Below are positions 1-8,784 of a stretch of DNA of 64,000 nucleotides, piece by piece. Positions within the stretch are counted from its first letter, which is position 1. Each line of letters starts with the position of its first letter. The notes under the pieces are model-generated. The model did not search any database and was not told where the DNA came from. It saw nothing but the letters and a program-made list of their open reading frames with translations. The translations under genes and the position numbers were made by a program. This DNA comes from Clostridium sp031626875. GTDB taxonomy: Bacteria > Bacillota > Clostridia > Clostridiales > Clostridiaceae. The DNA lies in NCBI RefSeq assembly GCF_031626875.1, contig NZ_JANDMF010000013.1, positions 24,814 to 88,813 on the forward strand, written 5' to 3'.

Positions 1-684
1 ATAATCTATATCCTCATAATCAAATAATTTCACAAAAGATGTTTTATCATATTTTGTATGATCAACCAATAAAATAACTTTATTAGATTGTTTAATCATA
101 GCCCTCTTAATTTCTGCTTCTGCTTCATTTGAATCCAATATACCTTTTTCAAAATCCATACCTTTACAACTTACAAAAGCTATGTCTACATTGTATTTTC
201 TTATTGTATTTTGAGTTATTGGTCCTTGTAATGATAAAGATCTTGGTTTTAGACCTCCACCAGTTGATATAATATTTAATTCTGATTGGTTAAGTTCTTG
301 TAACACTTCTACTGAATTAGTTATAACTGTTACATCTTTTCTTTCTTTAATTAACTTTAGTGTTTCAAGAACTGTTGAACTACAATCTGCAACTATTGTG
401 GTTCCTTCTTTAATAAATTCTATAGCTTTTGCTGCAATATATTTTTTGTTTTCTATATTGGTCTTCGACCTTTTATAAAATGGTACATCTTCATTTGTTT
501 TTTCAACATTTAATATAGCACCACCATAACTTCTAGTAACTATTCCTTGCAATTCTAATTTTTCTAAATCTCTTCTTATTGTTTCCTCTGTTACTTCAAA
601 CTTTTCGCTTAACTTTGACACATATACTTTTTTTTCTTTTAGAGCTATTTCTTTAATAATTTCTAACCTTTCTCTAGGTAACAT
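1..684 (-). CDS. DeoR-family transcriptional regulator (partial, C-terminus outside window)
   Basis: The start is ATG at 684, preceded by a GGAGG-type site, and 228 codons run open to the window edge. The N-terminus (MLPRERLEIIKEI, then VSKLSEKFEVTEETIRRDLEKLE) is the classic DeoR winged helix-turn-helix. The last visible residues (VDHTKYDKTSFVKLFDYEDID) match the C-terminal sugar-phosphate sensor domain, so probably only about 20-30 residues are missing. Family members repress sugar catabolic genes and are released by a phosphorylated sugar. It stands divergent to rhaM in a locus for rhamnose/galacturonate oligosaccharides, so local control is likely but inferred. Confidence 0.9.
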   Translation of the reverse strand, partial: MLPRERLEIIKEIALKEKKVYVSKLSEKFEVTEETIRRDLEKLELQGIVTRSYGGAILNVEKTNEDVPFYKRSKTNIENKKYIAAKAIEFIKEGTTIVADCSSTVLETLKLIKERKDVTVITNSVEVLQELNQSELNIISTGGGLKPRSLSLQGPITQNTIRKYNVDIAFVSCKGMDFEKGILDSNEAEAEIKRAMIKQSNKVILLVDHTKYDKTSFVKLFDYEDIDY

Positions 685-837
685 TTTATTTCCTCCTTAT
701 ATATTCAGCATATTTAATATTTTTTTGATAATCATACATCAAATAATCTATCAATGCATTTTTACTTGGATTTTAATAATTCCAACTTAAATATACCAAA
801 TTAACACAGATAACACAATATGAAACCAAGTTAATTG

Positions 838-867
838 TTGACTGCTTTTTTTGTAAAGGTTTATAAT
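838..867 (+). promoter_or_regulatory. Sigma-A-type promoter of rhaM
   Basis: TTGACT at 838-843 and TATAAT at 862-867 are separated by 18 bp. The rhaM start codon is 35 bp downstream of the -10, behind an AAAGGAG ribosome binding site. Confidence 0.7.
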
Positions 868-902
868 ATAAATATATTATATTTTTTTAAAGGAGAATTT
901 TT

Positions 903-1217
903 ATGATACAAAAAGCATTTAAAATGAAATTATTTGAAGGTAAAGAAAAAGAATATGAAAAAAGGCATACTGAAATTTGGCCAGAACTTGTGAAAGAATT
1001 AAAAGATCATGGAGCATCAACCTACTTAATTTTTCACGATAAAGAGACTAATTACCTATTTTCTTATGTGGAAATGGAAAGCGAAGAATTATGGAATCAA
1101 GTTGCTGAAACAGAAGCATGTAAGAAATGGTGGGCTTTCATGAAAGATATTATGGATACTAATCCAGATAATAGTCCTGTTTCTACAGAATTAACTAATG
1201 TATTTAATCTAAAATAA
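903..1217 (+). CDS. rhaM: L-rhamnose mutarotase
   Basis: At 104 aa this is the usual length of the RhaM/YiiL family, which interconverts the alpha and beta anomers of L-rhamnose in the cytoplasm. The residues that form the sugar site in the E. coli enzyme are at the same numbers here: Tyr18, His22, Trp76 and Trp77. The RBS AAAGGAG sits 8 nt before the ATG. It is the only rhamnose-specific enzyme in the window; no rhamnose isomerase, kinase or aldolase is seen, so those steps must be encoded elsewhere. It neighbours a DeoR regulator, a GPH symporter and GH105, which suggests the rhamnose comes from rhamnogalacturonan fragments. Confidence 0.9.
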   Translation: MIQKAFKMKLFEGKEKEYEKRHTEIWPELVKELKDHGASTYLIFHDKETNYLFSYVEMESEELWNQVAETEACKKWWAFMKDIMDTNPDNSPVSTELTNVFNLK

Positions 1218-1253
1218 TCTTAAAACTACAAATTTGAGCACAAAAAAAAGCCA

Positions 1254-1311
1254 AGCCTGCTTGGACACTACAAAAATGTGAATGACACATTTTTCTATAT
1301 CCAATCAGGCT
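1254..1311. terminator. Bidirectional terminator between rhaM and the GPH symporter
   Basis: The outer arms 1254-1265 (AGCCTGCTTGGA) and 1300-1311 pair over 12 bp with one mismatch. An inner perfect 9-bp stem pairs AAAAATGTG at 1272-1280 with 1286-1294. A-rich sequence on the left and T-rich sequence on the right suit termination in both directions for the two convergent genes. Confidence 0.7.
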
Positions 1312-1319
1312 TCTATTTA

Positions 1320-2858
1320 TTATTTCCTTTGATTTTCTTTAAATCTTCTCCAGTTTCTATAACCAACTTTATTATTTCCCCATACATGGTCATAATCTAA
1401 TCCTGTTAACTCTTCAACAATCTTACGAGTTTTTTCATCCACATCAGATTTTAAACCACCATCTTTTAATCTTTGTATTTCTTTCTTAAGAACTTCATGA
1501 GTTTCATGATTTACTTTAAACTTTAATGATGAAATAAAACCAAAAACAAGCAATACTGCTGGCACAGCTATTAATATTACTGCCATAGCTGTTAAAGCTT
1601 CTTGTGGTTGTGTTTCTGCCCCTGAAGTAAAGTTGAATTTTTGAAGTACAACACCAACTAAGAAAACAGCTAGTGCTTGTGAAGCCTTACGTAGAAGACT
1701 CATAAATCCAGCAAAAACTCCTTCTCTTCTATCAGCAGATACTATCTCATCTACATCTGGTACGAAAGTATAGTTATTCCATGGAACAAAATTTATTCCC
1801 CCTCTTCCAAGACCAGCTAAAGCAGATACACAATATAAAGCTATAAAACTATCTGGAATTGTTCCATATACAATTAAATATCCTACAATAGCTACTAAAA
1901 AGATTGATGAAACAACTCTAAACGCACCACCTGGACTTAACTTAATTGTACAATAAGTGGCTATTGCAACTCCAGCAATTTGGAATATATACATAATTGA
2001 TAGTAAGTTTGAAGCTACAACAGCCCCTTTGAATAAAGCAAATACTATAAAATAAGTAAACACTGCATTAAAAGTATCTTGTGCTAAATACCCTCCAAGA
2101 TACATTCCTAAATGTGCCCTAAATGTTCTAATCTTAAGAGTAGTAGCTAAATCTATATATATTTTTTCTATATTTTGCAAAAACGATAGTTTTTCCTTAG
2201 AATGTCTCGATTCTAAAATTTCTATTTCTTCTAAAGACCTTTCCCAAGTAAATAGATATACTAAAATTAAAACACATACAAATATCACTGTAAATATTCC
2301 AGCTGCAATTAAAAATGATGTTGATGATTCCTTTCCCAATACATTTATAAGTCTTCCTGGGATAAATGCTGCTAAGAATGCTGAAAATTGCGCTATATAC
2401 ATTCTTGCACTTGTAAGTTTAGCACGCACTTTGAAGTCAGATGTCATTTCTGCAGCTAGTGTATCATAAGGGATTAATACCATTGTATACACTACTTCAA
2501 AAGCAATATATGTTGTTAAATAGTATAAATATGAAAATCCACTTATCCAAATAGCACTATATATAATGATTAACGGAATTGCTGCTAGCAAGAAGAACTT
2601 ACGTCTTCCAAATTTTCTTCCGAGAGCTGTTTTATGAAAATTATCTGTGATAAATCCCATAGTTGGACTTGCTACTGCATCCACTATACGAGCAAATGCA
2701 AATATCGAACTAGCCTCAATTGGAGTTAGTCCACAAAATGTTGTATAAAAATATAATAACCATGCCCCTGTTAATGCAAATGCTCCTGCTCCTATAAAGT
2801 CAGTCATTCCATATGAAAAATAATTTATAAATCTTAACTTTCCATCATTCTTACTCAT
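1320..2858 (-). CDS. GPH-family (MFS) sugar:cation symporter
   Basis: This 512-aa protein has about 12 hydrophobic segments and the glycoside-pentoside-hexuronide:cation symporter signature near the N-terminus: residues around 50-85 read FAFARIVDAVASPTMGFITD followed by a charged GRKFGRRK loop. The C-terminal 60 residues are a charged cytoplasmic tail. The start is supported by TTAGGAGG 5 nt before the ATG. GPH members import melibiose, glucuronides, xylosides and, in pectin degraders, unsaturated oligogalacturonides or rhamnogalacturonides. With GH105 and RhaM beside it, an unsaturated rhamnogalacturonan disaccharide is the most likely cargo; this is inferred from context. Confidence 0.85.
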   Translation of the reverse strand: MSKNDGKLRFINYFSYGMTDFIGAGAFALTGAWLLYFYTTFCGLTPIEASSIFAFARIVDAVASPTMGFITDNFHKTALGRKFGRRKFFLLAAIPLIIIYSAIWISGFSYLYYLTTYIAFEVVYTMVLIPYDTLAAEMTSDFKVRAKLTSARMYIAQFSAFLAAFIPGRLINVLGKESSTSFLIAAGIFTVIFVCVLILVYLFTWERSLEEIEILESRHSKEKLSFLQNIEKIYIDLATTLKIRTFRAHLGMYLGGYLAQDTFNAVFTYFIVFALFKGAVVASNLLSIMYIFQIAGVAIATYCTIKLSPGGAFRVVSSIFLVAIVGYLIVYGTIPDSFIALYCVSALAGLGRGGINFVPWNNYTFVPDVDEIVSADRREGVFAGFMSLLRKASQALAVFLVGVVLQKFNFTSGAETQPQEALTAMAVILIAVPAVLLVFGFISSLKFKVNHETHEVLKKEIQRLKDGGLKSDVDEKTRKIVEELTGLDYDHVWGNNKVGYRNWRRFKENQRK

Positions 2859-2905
2859 ATTTCCTCCTAAATATATGAAAATTTTTATTTCTTTAAATTA
2901 TATTA

Positions 2906-2930
2906 ATTCGTTAACATTTCCCAAACGAAT
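2906..2930. promoter_or_regulatory. Inverted repeat upstream of the symporter
   Basis: ATTCGTT (2906-2912) and AACGAAT (2924-2930) form a perfect 7-bp inverted repeat with an 11-nt spacer, 48-72 bp upstream of the symporter start. The position and symmetry suit a repressor site. The bound protein is unknown. Confidence 0.35.
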
Positions 2931-3050
2931 ATAAAGCAATTATCTTTTTTGTTATCGATTACTTAAAACATTTACATTCCTTATGTTTCCATATTACTTT
3001 TATTCCGACATAAAGTCAATATTTTTCACCATTTTTTCTTTTATTTTCCT

Positions 3051-3090
3051 TTGTTTTTGTTTGATTTTTGTTACTTCTTTGTTTTGTTTC
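3051..3090. promoter_or_regulatory. Helically phased TGTTT repeats (DeoR-type operator candidate)
   Basis: TGTT cores start at 3058, 3069 and 3080, exactly 11 bp apart, with extra TGTTT units at 3052 and 3085. DeoR-family repressors commonly bind such direct repeats of TGTTT. The copies lie upstream of the symporter on the minus strand. The link to the DeoR protein at 1-684 is inference. Confidence 0.35.
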
Positions 3091-3193
3091 GACTTATTTC
3101 TATACTTGCTTGTGTAAATTATATAAATGAATTTCATCTATTGCTATAAGAAAAAAGCATAGAATTTTATTATTTCTACACTTTCCCACAAAC

Positions 3194-4030
3194 TTACAAT
3201 CTTTTATAAGTTTCTACTATATATTTTATACTTGAATCTAAATCCTCAGGTATTGTATCTTCTAAAACTATATCTATATGTGGTTTTCTTTCTTTTATTA
3301 AAGATAATAATAATGGATAATTAAATTTTCCCTTACCAATTGAAACCTGTTGTACTTTTCCATCCTTATATACAAAATCTTTTGCATGTATAACTACTAT
3401 TTTATCTCCAAATAACTCAAAAGATTTTTCTATTATTTCATCCTGCTTATCATAATTACTTTCATCAATAAAATTGATAGGATCAAATATAACTTGTAAG
3501 TTATTTGAATTAACACTATCAATTGCTCTTTTTAATCTTTCTGGTGTATTCATTACATGTTTTGTAACTCCTTCTATTCCAACTAAAACTCCAAATTTTT
3601 CAGCTTCCTCTACAAGTATTTTTATTGAATTCAAAGACCTCTGAAATGCTTCTTCTGTATTGTTTTTTTCTGTATAAACATATTCTTTATTAAGCGCTCC
3701 TGTTTCTGTTCCCACTATGCTGCATCCTAAATATTTTGCAAAACGTATATGTTCTTTAAAACTTTCCAATAAATCATTAAGTTCATTATCATCAGGGTTA
3801 GCTAAATTTATATAGCATCCAAGAATACTAATGTTAACATCATATTTATTCAAGATATCATTTATATATTGAGCCATTCCTGGTGTATAACTGCCTTTAG
3901 CAATTTCAAATTCAGAAATAATTTTTTTTGGCACAAACTGAACACTTTTAAGGCCTTTGTTTTGCATTATCTCACCTATTTTATCTAATTCATAATCTCC
4001 AATATCATGTCCTCTAATTCCAATTCTCAT
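3194..4030 (-). CDS. Sugar phosphate isomerase/epimerase-like TIM-barrel protein
   Basis: The 278-aa protein belongs to the xylose isomerase-like / AP endonuclease 2 TIM-barrel superfamily. Metal-site type elements are visible in order: VGTETGA after strand 4, LVGIEGV with the glutamate typical of strand 5, LQVIFDPINF, VIHAKDF with the His-Ala-Lys-Asp pattern, and a final DIVLEDT. Family members isomerise or epimerise sugars or sugar acids with a divalent metal. No close named relative is recognised. It sits between the GPH symporter and the divergent GH105 gene, so a role in processing rhamnose, a galacturonate derivative or another pectin sugar is likely but unproven. Confidence 0.75.
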   Translation of the reverse strand: MRIGIRGHDIGDYELDKIGEIMQNKGLKSVQFVPKKIISEFEIAKGSYTPGMAQYINDILNKYDVNISILGCYINLANPDDNELNDLLESFKEHIRFAKYLGCSIVGTETGALNKEYVYTEKNNTEEAFQRSLNSIKILVEEAEKFGVLVGIEGVTKHVMNTPERLKRAIDSVNSNNLQVIFDPINFIDESNYDKQDEIIEKSFELFGDKIVVIHAKDFVYKDGKVQQVSIGKGKFNYPLLLSLIKERKPHIDIVLEDTIPEDLDSSIKYIVETYKRL

Positions 4031-4511
4031 AATTTTCCCCTCACTTAAAATATATTTTTCATACTTAAATCATATACTCTATTTTCTTAAAACTCAATAT
4101 TTTTCTTTGTTTCATTTTTGAAATACCACATAAATAAACAAATTTCAAATTTATTAATTTTCTTTCTTAAAATGCTACTAATTACGATAAATTCAATGTT
4201 TTATCAACTTCATCCTTTTAACAACTTTAAATTTTATATGGTTTTTTATATATTTTCTTCTTTACTTTATTTTGTTTATGTATAGATTTATTTTGTTTTG
4301 TGCTGTATAATTTGAATTAAGAATATAAATCAATTTAATACTATTATTGGATAATTTATTCTAACAATTATAATTTTTACATTTACATTTAATCTATAAT
4401 AAACTATCATATCGGTTACTTATTTATTAATTATTAAACTCATAAAAATAAAAAAACTTAAGAGCATTATTTATAATTCTCTTTAATAATAACTTTACGA
4501 GGTGGTATATT
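4031..4511. other. Divergent intergenic region with operator-like repeats
   Basis: These 481 bases between the divergent TIM-barrel and GH105 genes are extremely AT-rich. They contain a perfect 12-bp direct repeat at 4266-4298 next to a TATAAT (4306-4311), and a further TTTGTTT near 4107-4113. I see no gene. Confidence 0.6.
4266..4298. promoter_or_regulatory. Perfect 12-bp direct repeat, probable operator of GH105
   Basis: TTTATTTTGTTT occurs at 4266-4277 and again at 4287-4298, two helical turns (21 bp) apart. It lies immediately upstream of a TATAAT at 4306-4311, where the -35 region would be. The TTTTGTTT core resembles the phased repeats at 3051-3090. This layout suits a repressor that blocks RNA polymerase. 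The regulator is inferred to be the local DeoR protein. Confidence 0.4.
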
Positions 4512-5639
4512 ATGAAATTAACAGAAAAAGAAATACGTACTAAACTTGATTTAGTAGTTGATAAACTTCTAAACCTAGATCGCCCAGTTGATGAAGAAAA
4601 GTTAACCAAAGAAGGTGGCGAAGCTATTGGAATGTTCCCAAGAGATTTTGGAATTCAAGAATGGGATTGGCCACAAGGAGTTGGCTTATATGGTTTATTA
4701 AAATTAGACAAGCATGACAAAAGTAAAAAATACTTAGATTTCTTAACTAATTGGTATAAAACTAATATAGAAAATGGGCTTCCATCAAAAAACATAAATA
4801 CTACAGCTCCATTATTAACATTAATTAACTTATTGGATGTAAGTCATAATGCAGATTTTGAAAACCTTTGCTTAAAATGGGCTAATTGGCTTATGAATTG
4901 TCTTCCAAGAACTAAAGAAGGTGGGTTCCAACATGTAACTAGTGCAAATGGTGATAGACAAGGTGTTAGATTAAACGAAAGTGAAATGTGGATAGATACT
5001 TTATTTATGACTGTTTTATTCTTAAATAGAATGGGGCAAAAATATAACAAAAAAGAATGGATTGATGAATCAATTCATCAAGTACTTATTCATATAAAGT
5101 ACTTATATGATAAGAAAACTGGTTTATTCTATCATGGTTGGAGTTTTAACGAAAATAGTAACTTTGGTGAGATTTTCTGGTGTAGAGGTAATTCATGGTT
5201 TACATTTGGAATTTTAGATTACATTGAAATGTTTGATGGCAAAATGAATCCTGGCCTTAAAAAATTCTTAGTTGATACATTTAAGGCTCAAGTAAATACA
5301 TTAGTTAAGTATCAATCAAAATCTGGATTATGGCATACTGTCATAGATGATTCTACTAGTTATGAAGAAGTCTCTGGTTCTGCTGCAATTGCTGCTGGTA
5401 TATTAACAGGAATTAGACTTGGAATATTAGATGATTCATTTAAACCTGCTGGCAAAAAAGCTATTGAAGCAATTTGTAACAACATTGAAAAAGATGGTAC
5501 TGTACTAAATGTATCTGGTGGTACTGGAATGGGATATAATAAAGATCATTACAAAAACATTATTATAGCTCCAATGGCTTATGGTCAATCACTAACTATT
5601 ATGGCTCTTGTTGAAGCACTTAATCATGTAGATTGTTAA
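4512..5639 (+). CDS. Glycoside hydrolase family 105 unsaturated (rhamno)galacturonyl hydrolase
   Basis: The 375-aa protein has the (alpha/alpha)6-barrel signature of the YteR/YesR family, which removes the terminal 4,5-unsaturated galacturonic acid from lyase-released pectin fragments by hydrating the double bond. Visible marks are the N-terminal FGIQEWDWPQGVGLYGL, the acidic MWIDTLFM with Asp162 at the position of the catalytic Asp of YteR, WCRGNSW at 223-229, and SGSAAIAAGILTGIRLG. There is no signal peptide, so it works on imported oligosaccharides. An SD-like AGGTGG lies just before the ATG. It acts downstream of a lyase; the only lyase in the window is PL9 at 60387-61754. Confidence 0.88.
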   Translation: MKLTEKEIRTKLDLVVDKLLNLDRPVDEEKLTKEGGEAIGMFPRDFGIQEWDWPQGVGLYGLLKLDKHDKSKKYLDFLTNWYKTNIENGLPSKNINTTAPLLTLINLLDVSHNADFENLCLKWANWLMNCLPRTKEGGFQHVTSANGDRQGVRLNESEMWIDTLFMTVLFLNRMGQKYNKKEWIDESIHQVLIHIKYLYDKKTGLFYHGWSFNENSNFGEIFWCRGNSWFTFGILDYIEMFDGKMNPGLKKFLVDTFKAQVNTLVKYQSKSGLWHTVIDDSTSYEEVSGSAAIAAGILTGIRLGILDDSFKPAGKKAIEAICNNIEKDGTVLNVSGGTGMGYNKDHYKNIIIAPMAYGQSLTIMALVEALNHVDC

Positions 5640-5650
5640 TTTTACAAATC

Positions 5651-5678
5651 AAGGTAGGACTAAAGATGATCCTACCTT
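5651..5678 (+). terminator. Terminator of GH105 gene
   Basis: AAGGTAGGA (5651-5659) pairs with TCCTACCTT (5670-5678) and is followed by ATTTTTAT. The hairpin lies 12 nt after the stop codon and ends just before the convergent ADP-ribosylglycohydrolase gene. Confidence 0.75.
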
Positions 5679-5687
5679 ATTTTTATA

Positions 5688-6668
5688 TTAATTCAGTTCA
5701 AAACATTTTCTATACAATTTATTACACAAATCATATATTTCATCTGTCTTTGCTGTACAAACAATCCACTTTATTGGAATTCCATGAAATCCATAATATA
5801 TTCCTGCAAGTCCTCCAGTTACTGCTGCTGTTGTATCTGTATCTTCACCTAAATTTACTGCTTTCAAAACAGCTTCCTTATAAGATGTTGTATTTAAAAG
5901 ACACCATATAGATGCTTCTAAAGTATGTATAACATACCCTGATGATTCTATGTTATTCTCATTTTTATTTCCTATTTTTTCGCTAAATAAATCATGAAAT
6001 ATCTCTAATTCCTCTTCACTTAACTTATTTTTATAGTATTCCTTTAAAGCCCTTACCATATTAATATAAGATTCAAAAAGATCCTTTCCCTTAATAAGAT
6101 TTATTGCCATTTCAACATACATATGGCAAGCAACCTTTGAACGTATATGTCCATGTGTTATTCCAGATACTTCATATATTATCTTAACTCTCTTTTCTAT
6201 ATCTTCTTCATCTATTAAATAGAAAGCTAATGGTAAAATTCTCATTAATGATCCATTCCCATTATCATATTCTGTTTTTCCACCAGCCTCCTCAGCTTTA
6301 ACCCCATTTTTAATTTTATCTAAAGCTTTTCTCGTAGCTATTCCAATATCAAAAACTTCGCCATGTGGTGTATACTTCCCTTTATAGTACCAATCTATAA
6401 ATTTTCCACCTATTTTTTCTGTGGTGTAGTTTTCTTCTATAAGTGCATCAATTAAAGCTAATGTTAATGATGTATCATCAGACCATGTCCCTTGTGGTTG
6501 ATTATGAGTTCCATACCCTAACATTTCTTCAACTGGTTTCTTTTTAAGACTTTCTCTAGATAAAAATTCAACTGGTACCCCAAGAGCATCACCTATACAT
6601 AATCCCATAATACCATACAAAACTACATTTCTTTTATATTCAAAATTATTACTGTTTAATTCATTCAT
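5688..6668 (-). CDS. ADP-ribosylglycohydrolase family protein (DraG-like)
   Basis: The protein is about 326 aa from ATG 6668. That start is preferred over an upstream TTG at 6689 because AGGAAG lies 9 nt before it. Family features include GLCIGDALGVPVEF near the N-terminus, the metal-binding TWSDDTSLTLAL, NGNGSLMRILPLAF, GITHGHIRSKVAC and the C-terminal metal motif LGEDTDTTAAVTGGLAG. These are the dinuclear Mg/Mn ligands of ARH/DraG enzymes, which remove ADP-ribose from proteins or small molecules. All key acidic residues are present, so it should be active. No ADP-ribosyltransferase or nitrogenase gene is nearby, so the substrate is unknown. Confidence 0.88.
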   Translation of the reverse strand: MNELNSNNFEYKRNVVLYGIMGLCIGDALGVPVEFLSRESLKKKPVEEMLGYGTHNQPQGTWSDDTSLTLALIDALIEENYTTEKIGGKFIDWYYKGKYTPHGEVFDIGIATRKALDKIKNGVKAEEAGGKTEYDNGNGSLMRILPLAFYLIDEEDIEKRVKIIYEVSGITHGHIRSKVACHMYVEMAINLIKGKDLFESYINMVRALKEYYKNKLSEEELEIFHDLFSEKIGNKNENNIESSGYVIHTLEASIWCLLNTTSYKEAVLKAVNLGEDTDTTAAVTGGLAGIYYGFHGIPIKWIVCTAKTDEIYDLCNKLYRKCFELN

Positions 6669-6742
6669 TATAAATGCACTTCCTATCAATAAAATATTTT
6701 AATACAACATTTTCTTTTATATCAACATCTAAATAATCTTTT

Positions 6743-7078
6743 TTATTTACGCATTTTAGAAATCAACTTATAAATTGAATATATCTCTTCTCCTACTATT
6801 ATTATAAAAATAAGTATTATTAATGAGAAGATATAACTAAAAAATATTTTACTTAACGCTGCCATTATGGAGTATTCAGGTAAAATCAACAACAAAACAT
6901 CTATCACTAATGAAACATCTAAAGTTGTTCCTAATACTGCAATATATACACCTTTATCCTTTATATATCCTTCTACACGTGATCCTCTTTTTATTACCCT
7001 CAAGACTGCCTTCCAAGGATGTCTTGTTCCATATTTTATTTGTGAAATTATATCATCTTTTGTTTTTTTTCTACTCAT
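6743..7078 (-). CDS. Small membrane protein of unknown function
   Basis: This 111-aa protein has a basic cytoplasmic N-terminus (MSRKKTKDDIISQIKYGTRHPWKAVLRVIKRGSR, read in pieces) and then two hydrophobic segments around residues 45-70 and 75-97, ending in a short basic tail. No family is recognised. Its neighbours, ADP-ribosylglycohydrolase on one side and mntH on the other, share its direction but are separated by 74 and 187 bp, so operon membership is uncertain. Confidence 0.6.
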   Translation of the reverse strand: MSRKKTKDDIISQIKYGTRHPWKAVLRVIKRGSRVEGYIKDKGVYIAVLGTTLDVSLVIDVLLLILPEYSIMAALSKIFFSYIFSLIILIFIIIVGEEIYSIYKLISKMRK

Positions 7079-7141
7079 CTACTCTTTCTTGCATCTCCTT
7101 ATTGTTGTCTAAAAAATATATAAATTTTTTTTAATTATTAA

Positions 7142-7198
7142 AACCACCATCTAGTAAATTGTAGTTAGCAAATAAAGTATATACTAGAAATGGTGGTT
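7142..7198 (-). terminator. Terminator of mntH
   Basis: On the minus strand, AACCACCAT plus CTAGTA pairs with TACTAG plus ATGGTGGTT across a 25-nt loop and a 2-nt bulge (arms 7142-7156 and 7182-7198). AATTAAAAAAAATTT follows. It lies 68 nt after the mntH stop codon. Confidence 0.55.
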
Positions 7199-7265
7199 CT
7201 TTATTATATTTTAATTAATTTTTTCTTAAATGTTATATAACATTCTGTTTTTCTTTGAATTAAGT

Positions 7266-8567
7266 CTATCCTTTAAATGATAAATAGACTAAAACTATAT
7301 TTAAAACTATTATAATAGAAGCGATTATACTTCCTAAAAATTTAATTGGTGCTTTATTAACTAAAAATCCCATTAGTTCTTTTTGTTTTGCTATACTAAG
7401 CATTTGAATTATCGGAAATGGTAAAATAAAACTAAGTACAACCTGGCTTAAAACAAGAACACTCATTGGATTTACACCTATAGCTATAACGATTAATGCT
7501 GGCAACATCGTTATTAATCTTCTTATATTTACTGGAATACTTAAATTAACAAAACCTTTCATTATTGTTTGTCCTGCAAGAGTTCCAACTGCTGATGATG
7601 ATAACCCTGATGCTATTAATGCGATTCCAAATGCACCACTTGATAATGAACCTAATAATGGCTCAAGTGATTGGTGCGCTTGTTGCATTGTACTTACTTC
7701 TATCCCATTTTTATAAAATACAGCAGCTGCAACTACAACCATTGCTGCATTTACTATAAAAGCTATGTTCATAGCTATAGCAATATCTATTTTTTCAAGT
7801 TTTAAATGCTTTGCTTTCCCTTTATCTGTACAATCTATCCCTCTATGCTTTACTAATTGTGAATGTAGATATATTACATGGGGCATAACAGTTGCTCCAA
7901 GCATTCCTACTGCAATATATACAGCCTCACTATTTGGTAATGATGGAATTATTGTATGGAAGCCAACTTGTACCCAATCTGGCTTTGCAAGAAACAATTC
8001 TACTGTATATGCAATACATATTACTAGAACAAGTAGTGTTATTATTATTTCAATTGTTTTTTGCCCATACTTCTCCATATAACAAATGAAAAACGTAATA
8101 ACTCCTACAATAACCCCTGAATAAATCATTGGTATATTAAATAGTAAATATAATCCCACTGTTCCTCCAAGAAATTCTGCTAAATCTGTTGCCATAGCAC
8201 CTATTTCAGCAACAATCCAAAATATCCAATTTAATTTTTTAGGGAAGATTTTAGCACACATTTCTGGAATACTAAAACCTGTAGCTATTCCTATTTTTGC
8301 AGACATAGTTTGTAAAAATATAGCCATTAGATTACTAAATAATATAACCCATATAAGTGCATAATTAAACTTGGACCCACCACTGATATTAGTTGCAAAA
8401 TTTCCTGGATCTATATATGCTACACTTACAACAAAAGCTGGTCCCAAATACTTTAATAGTTGTCTTAACTTGCTTAATTTATTTAAATTACCTACTTTTT
8501 TTCTTTCCCATGTTATTATATTTGAATCAGTGAATTTAGTATCAGATATATTTCTTTCGTAATCCAT
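7266..8567 (-). CDS. mntH: Nramp-family Mn2+/divalent metal transporter
   Basis: The 433-aa, 11-12 TM protein carries the two Nramp metal-site motifs: YIDPGNFATNI in TM1 (the DPGN motif) and ATVMPHVIYLHS in TM6 (the MPH motif). TM segments fill the rest of the chain after a 35-residue cytoplasmic N-terminus. Family members import Mn2+ (also Fe2+) with protons. It is divergent from an MntR-type regulator at 8785, and the shared 217-bp gap carries palindromes suited to MntR. Mn-dependent repression is therefore the expected control. Confidence 0.92.
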   Translation of the reverse strand: MDYERNISDTKFTDSNIITWERKKVGNLNKLSKLRQLLKYLGPAFVVSVAYIDPGNFATNISGGSKFNYALIWVILFSNLMAIFLQTMSAKIGIATGFSIPEMCAKIFPKKLNWIFWIVAEIGAMATDLAEFLGGTVGLYLLFNIPMIYSGVIVGVITFFICYMEKYGQKTIEIIITLLVLVICIAYTVELFLAKPDWVQVGFHTIIPSLPNSEAVYIAVGMLGATVMPHVIYLHSQLVKHRGIDCTDKGKAKHLKLEKIDIAIAMNIAFIVNAAMVVVAAAVFYKNGIEVSTMQQAHQSLEPLLGSLSSGAFGIALIASGLSSSAVGTLAGQTIMKGFVNLSIPVNIRRLITMLPALIVIAIGVNPMSVLVLSQVVLSFILPFPIIQMLSIAKQKELMGFLVNKAPIKFLGSIIASIIIVLNIVLVYLSFKG

Positions 8568-8636
8568 AACATTAAAATACCTTTCTTAGTTTACTTTCTT
8601 ATGTATAAAATGAATCTTTCTAGTTAAAATTTCAAA

Positions 8637-8670
8637 TTAACCTGAAGTTAACATTGTTAGTTAAGACTAA
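8637..8670. promoter_or_regulatory. Two palindromes between mntH and mntR (candidate MntR boxes)
   Basis: TTAAC-N5-GTTAA occupies 8637-8651 and TTAGT-N4-ACTAA occupies 8657-8670. Both are short inverted repeats of about the size of known MntR operators and lie in the divergent promoter region. They do not match the Bacillus MntR consensus exactly. Confidence 0.45.
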
Positions 8671-8784
8671 ATTCGACTTACAATATAAACTATGAAATAA
8701 TTTAATAAATGTTACAGCAATGCAATTTTTTATTCTCTTAGGCATATAATTAATTAAGAACTTCTCTCAAATGTGGGTGAAAAT

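Larger units (their letters stand above)
2859..3193. other. Intergenic region with two repeat motifs, no gene
   Basis: No coding potential was found in these 335 bases. They hold an inverted repeat at 2906-2930 and a run of phased TGTTT motifs at 3051-3090, both described separately. The region separates the TIM-barrel gene from the symporter, both on the minus strand. Confidence 0.6.

Noticed and set aside
4427..4609. Short minus-strand frame at the GH105 start
   Set aside because: It overlaps the GH105 start on the other strand and has no RBS or recognisable product.
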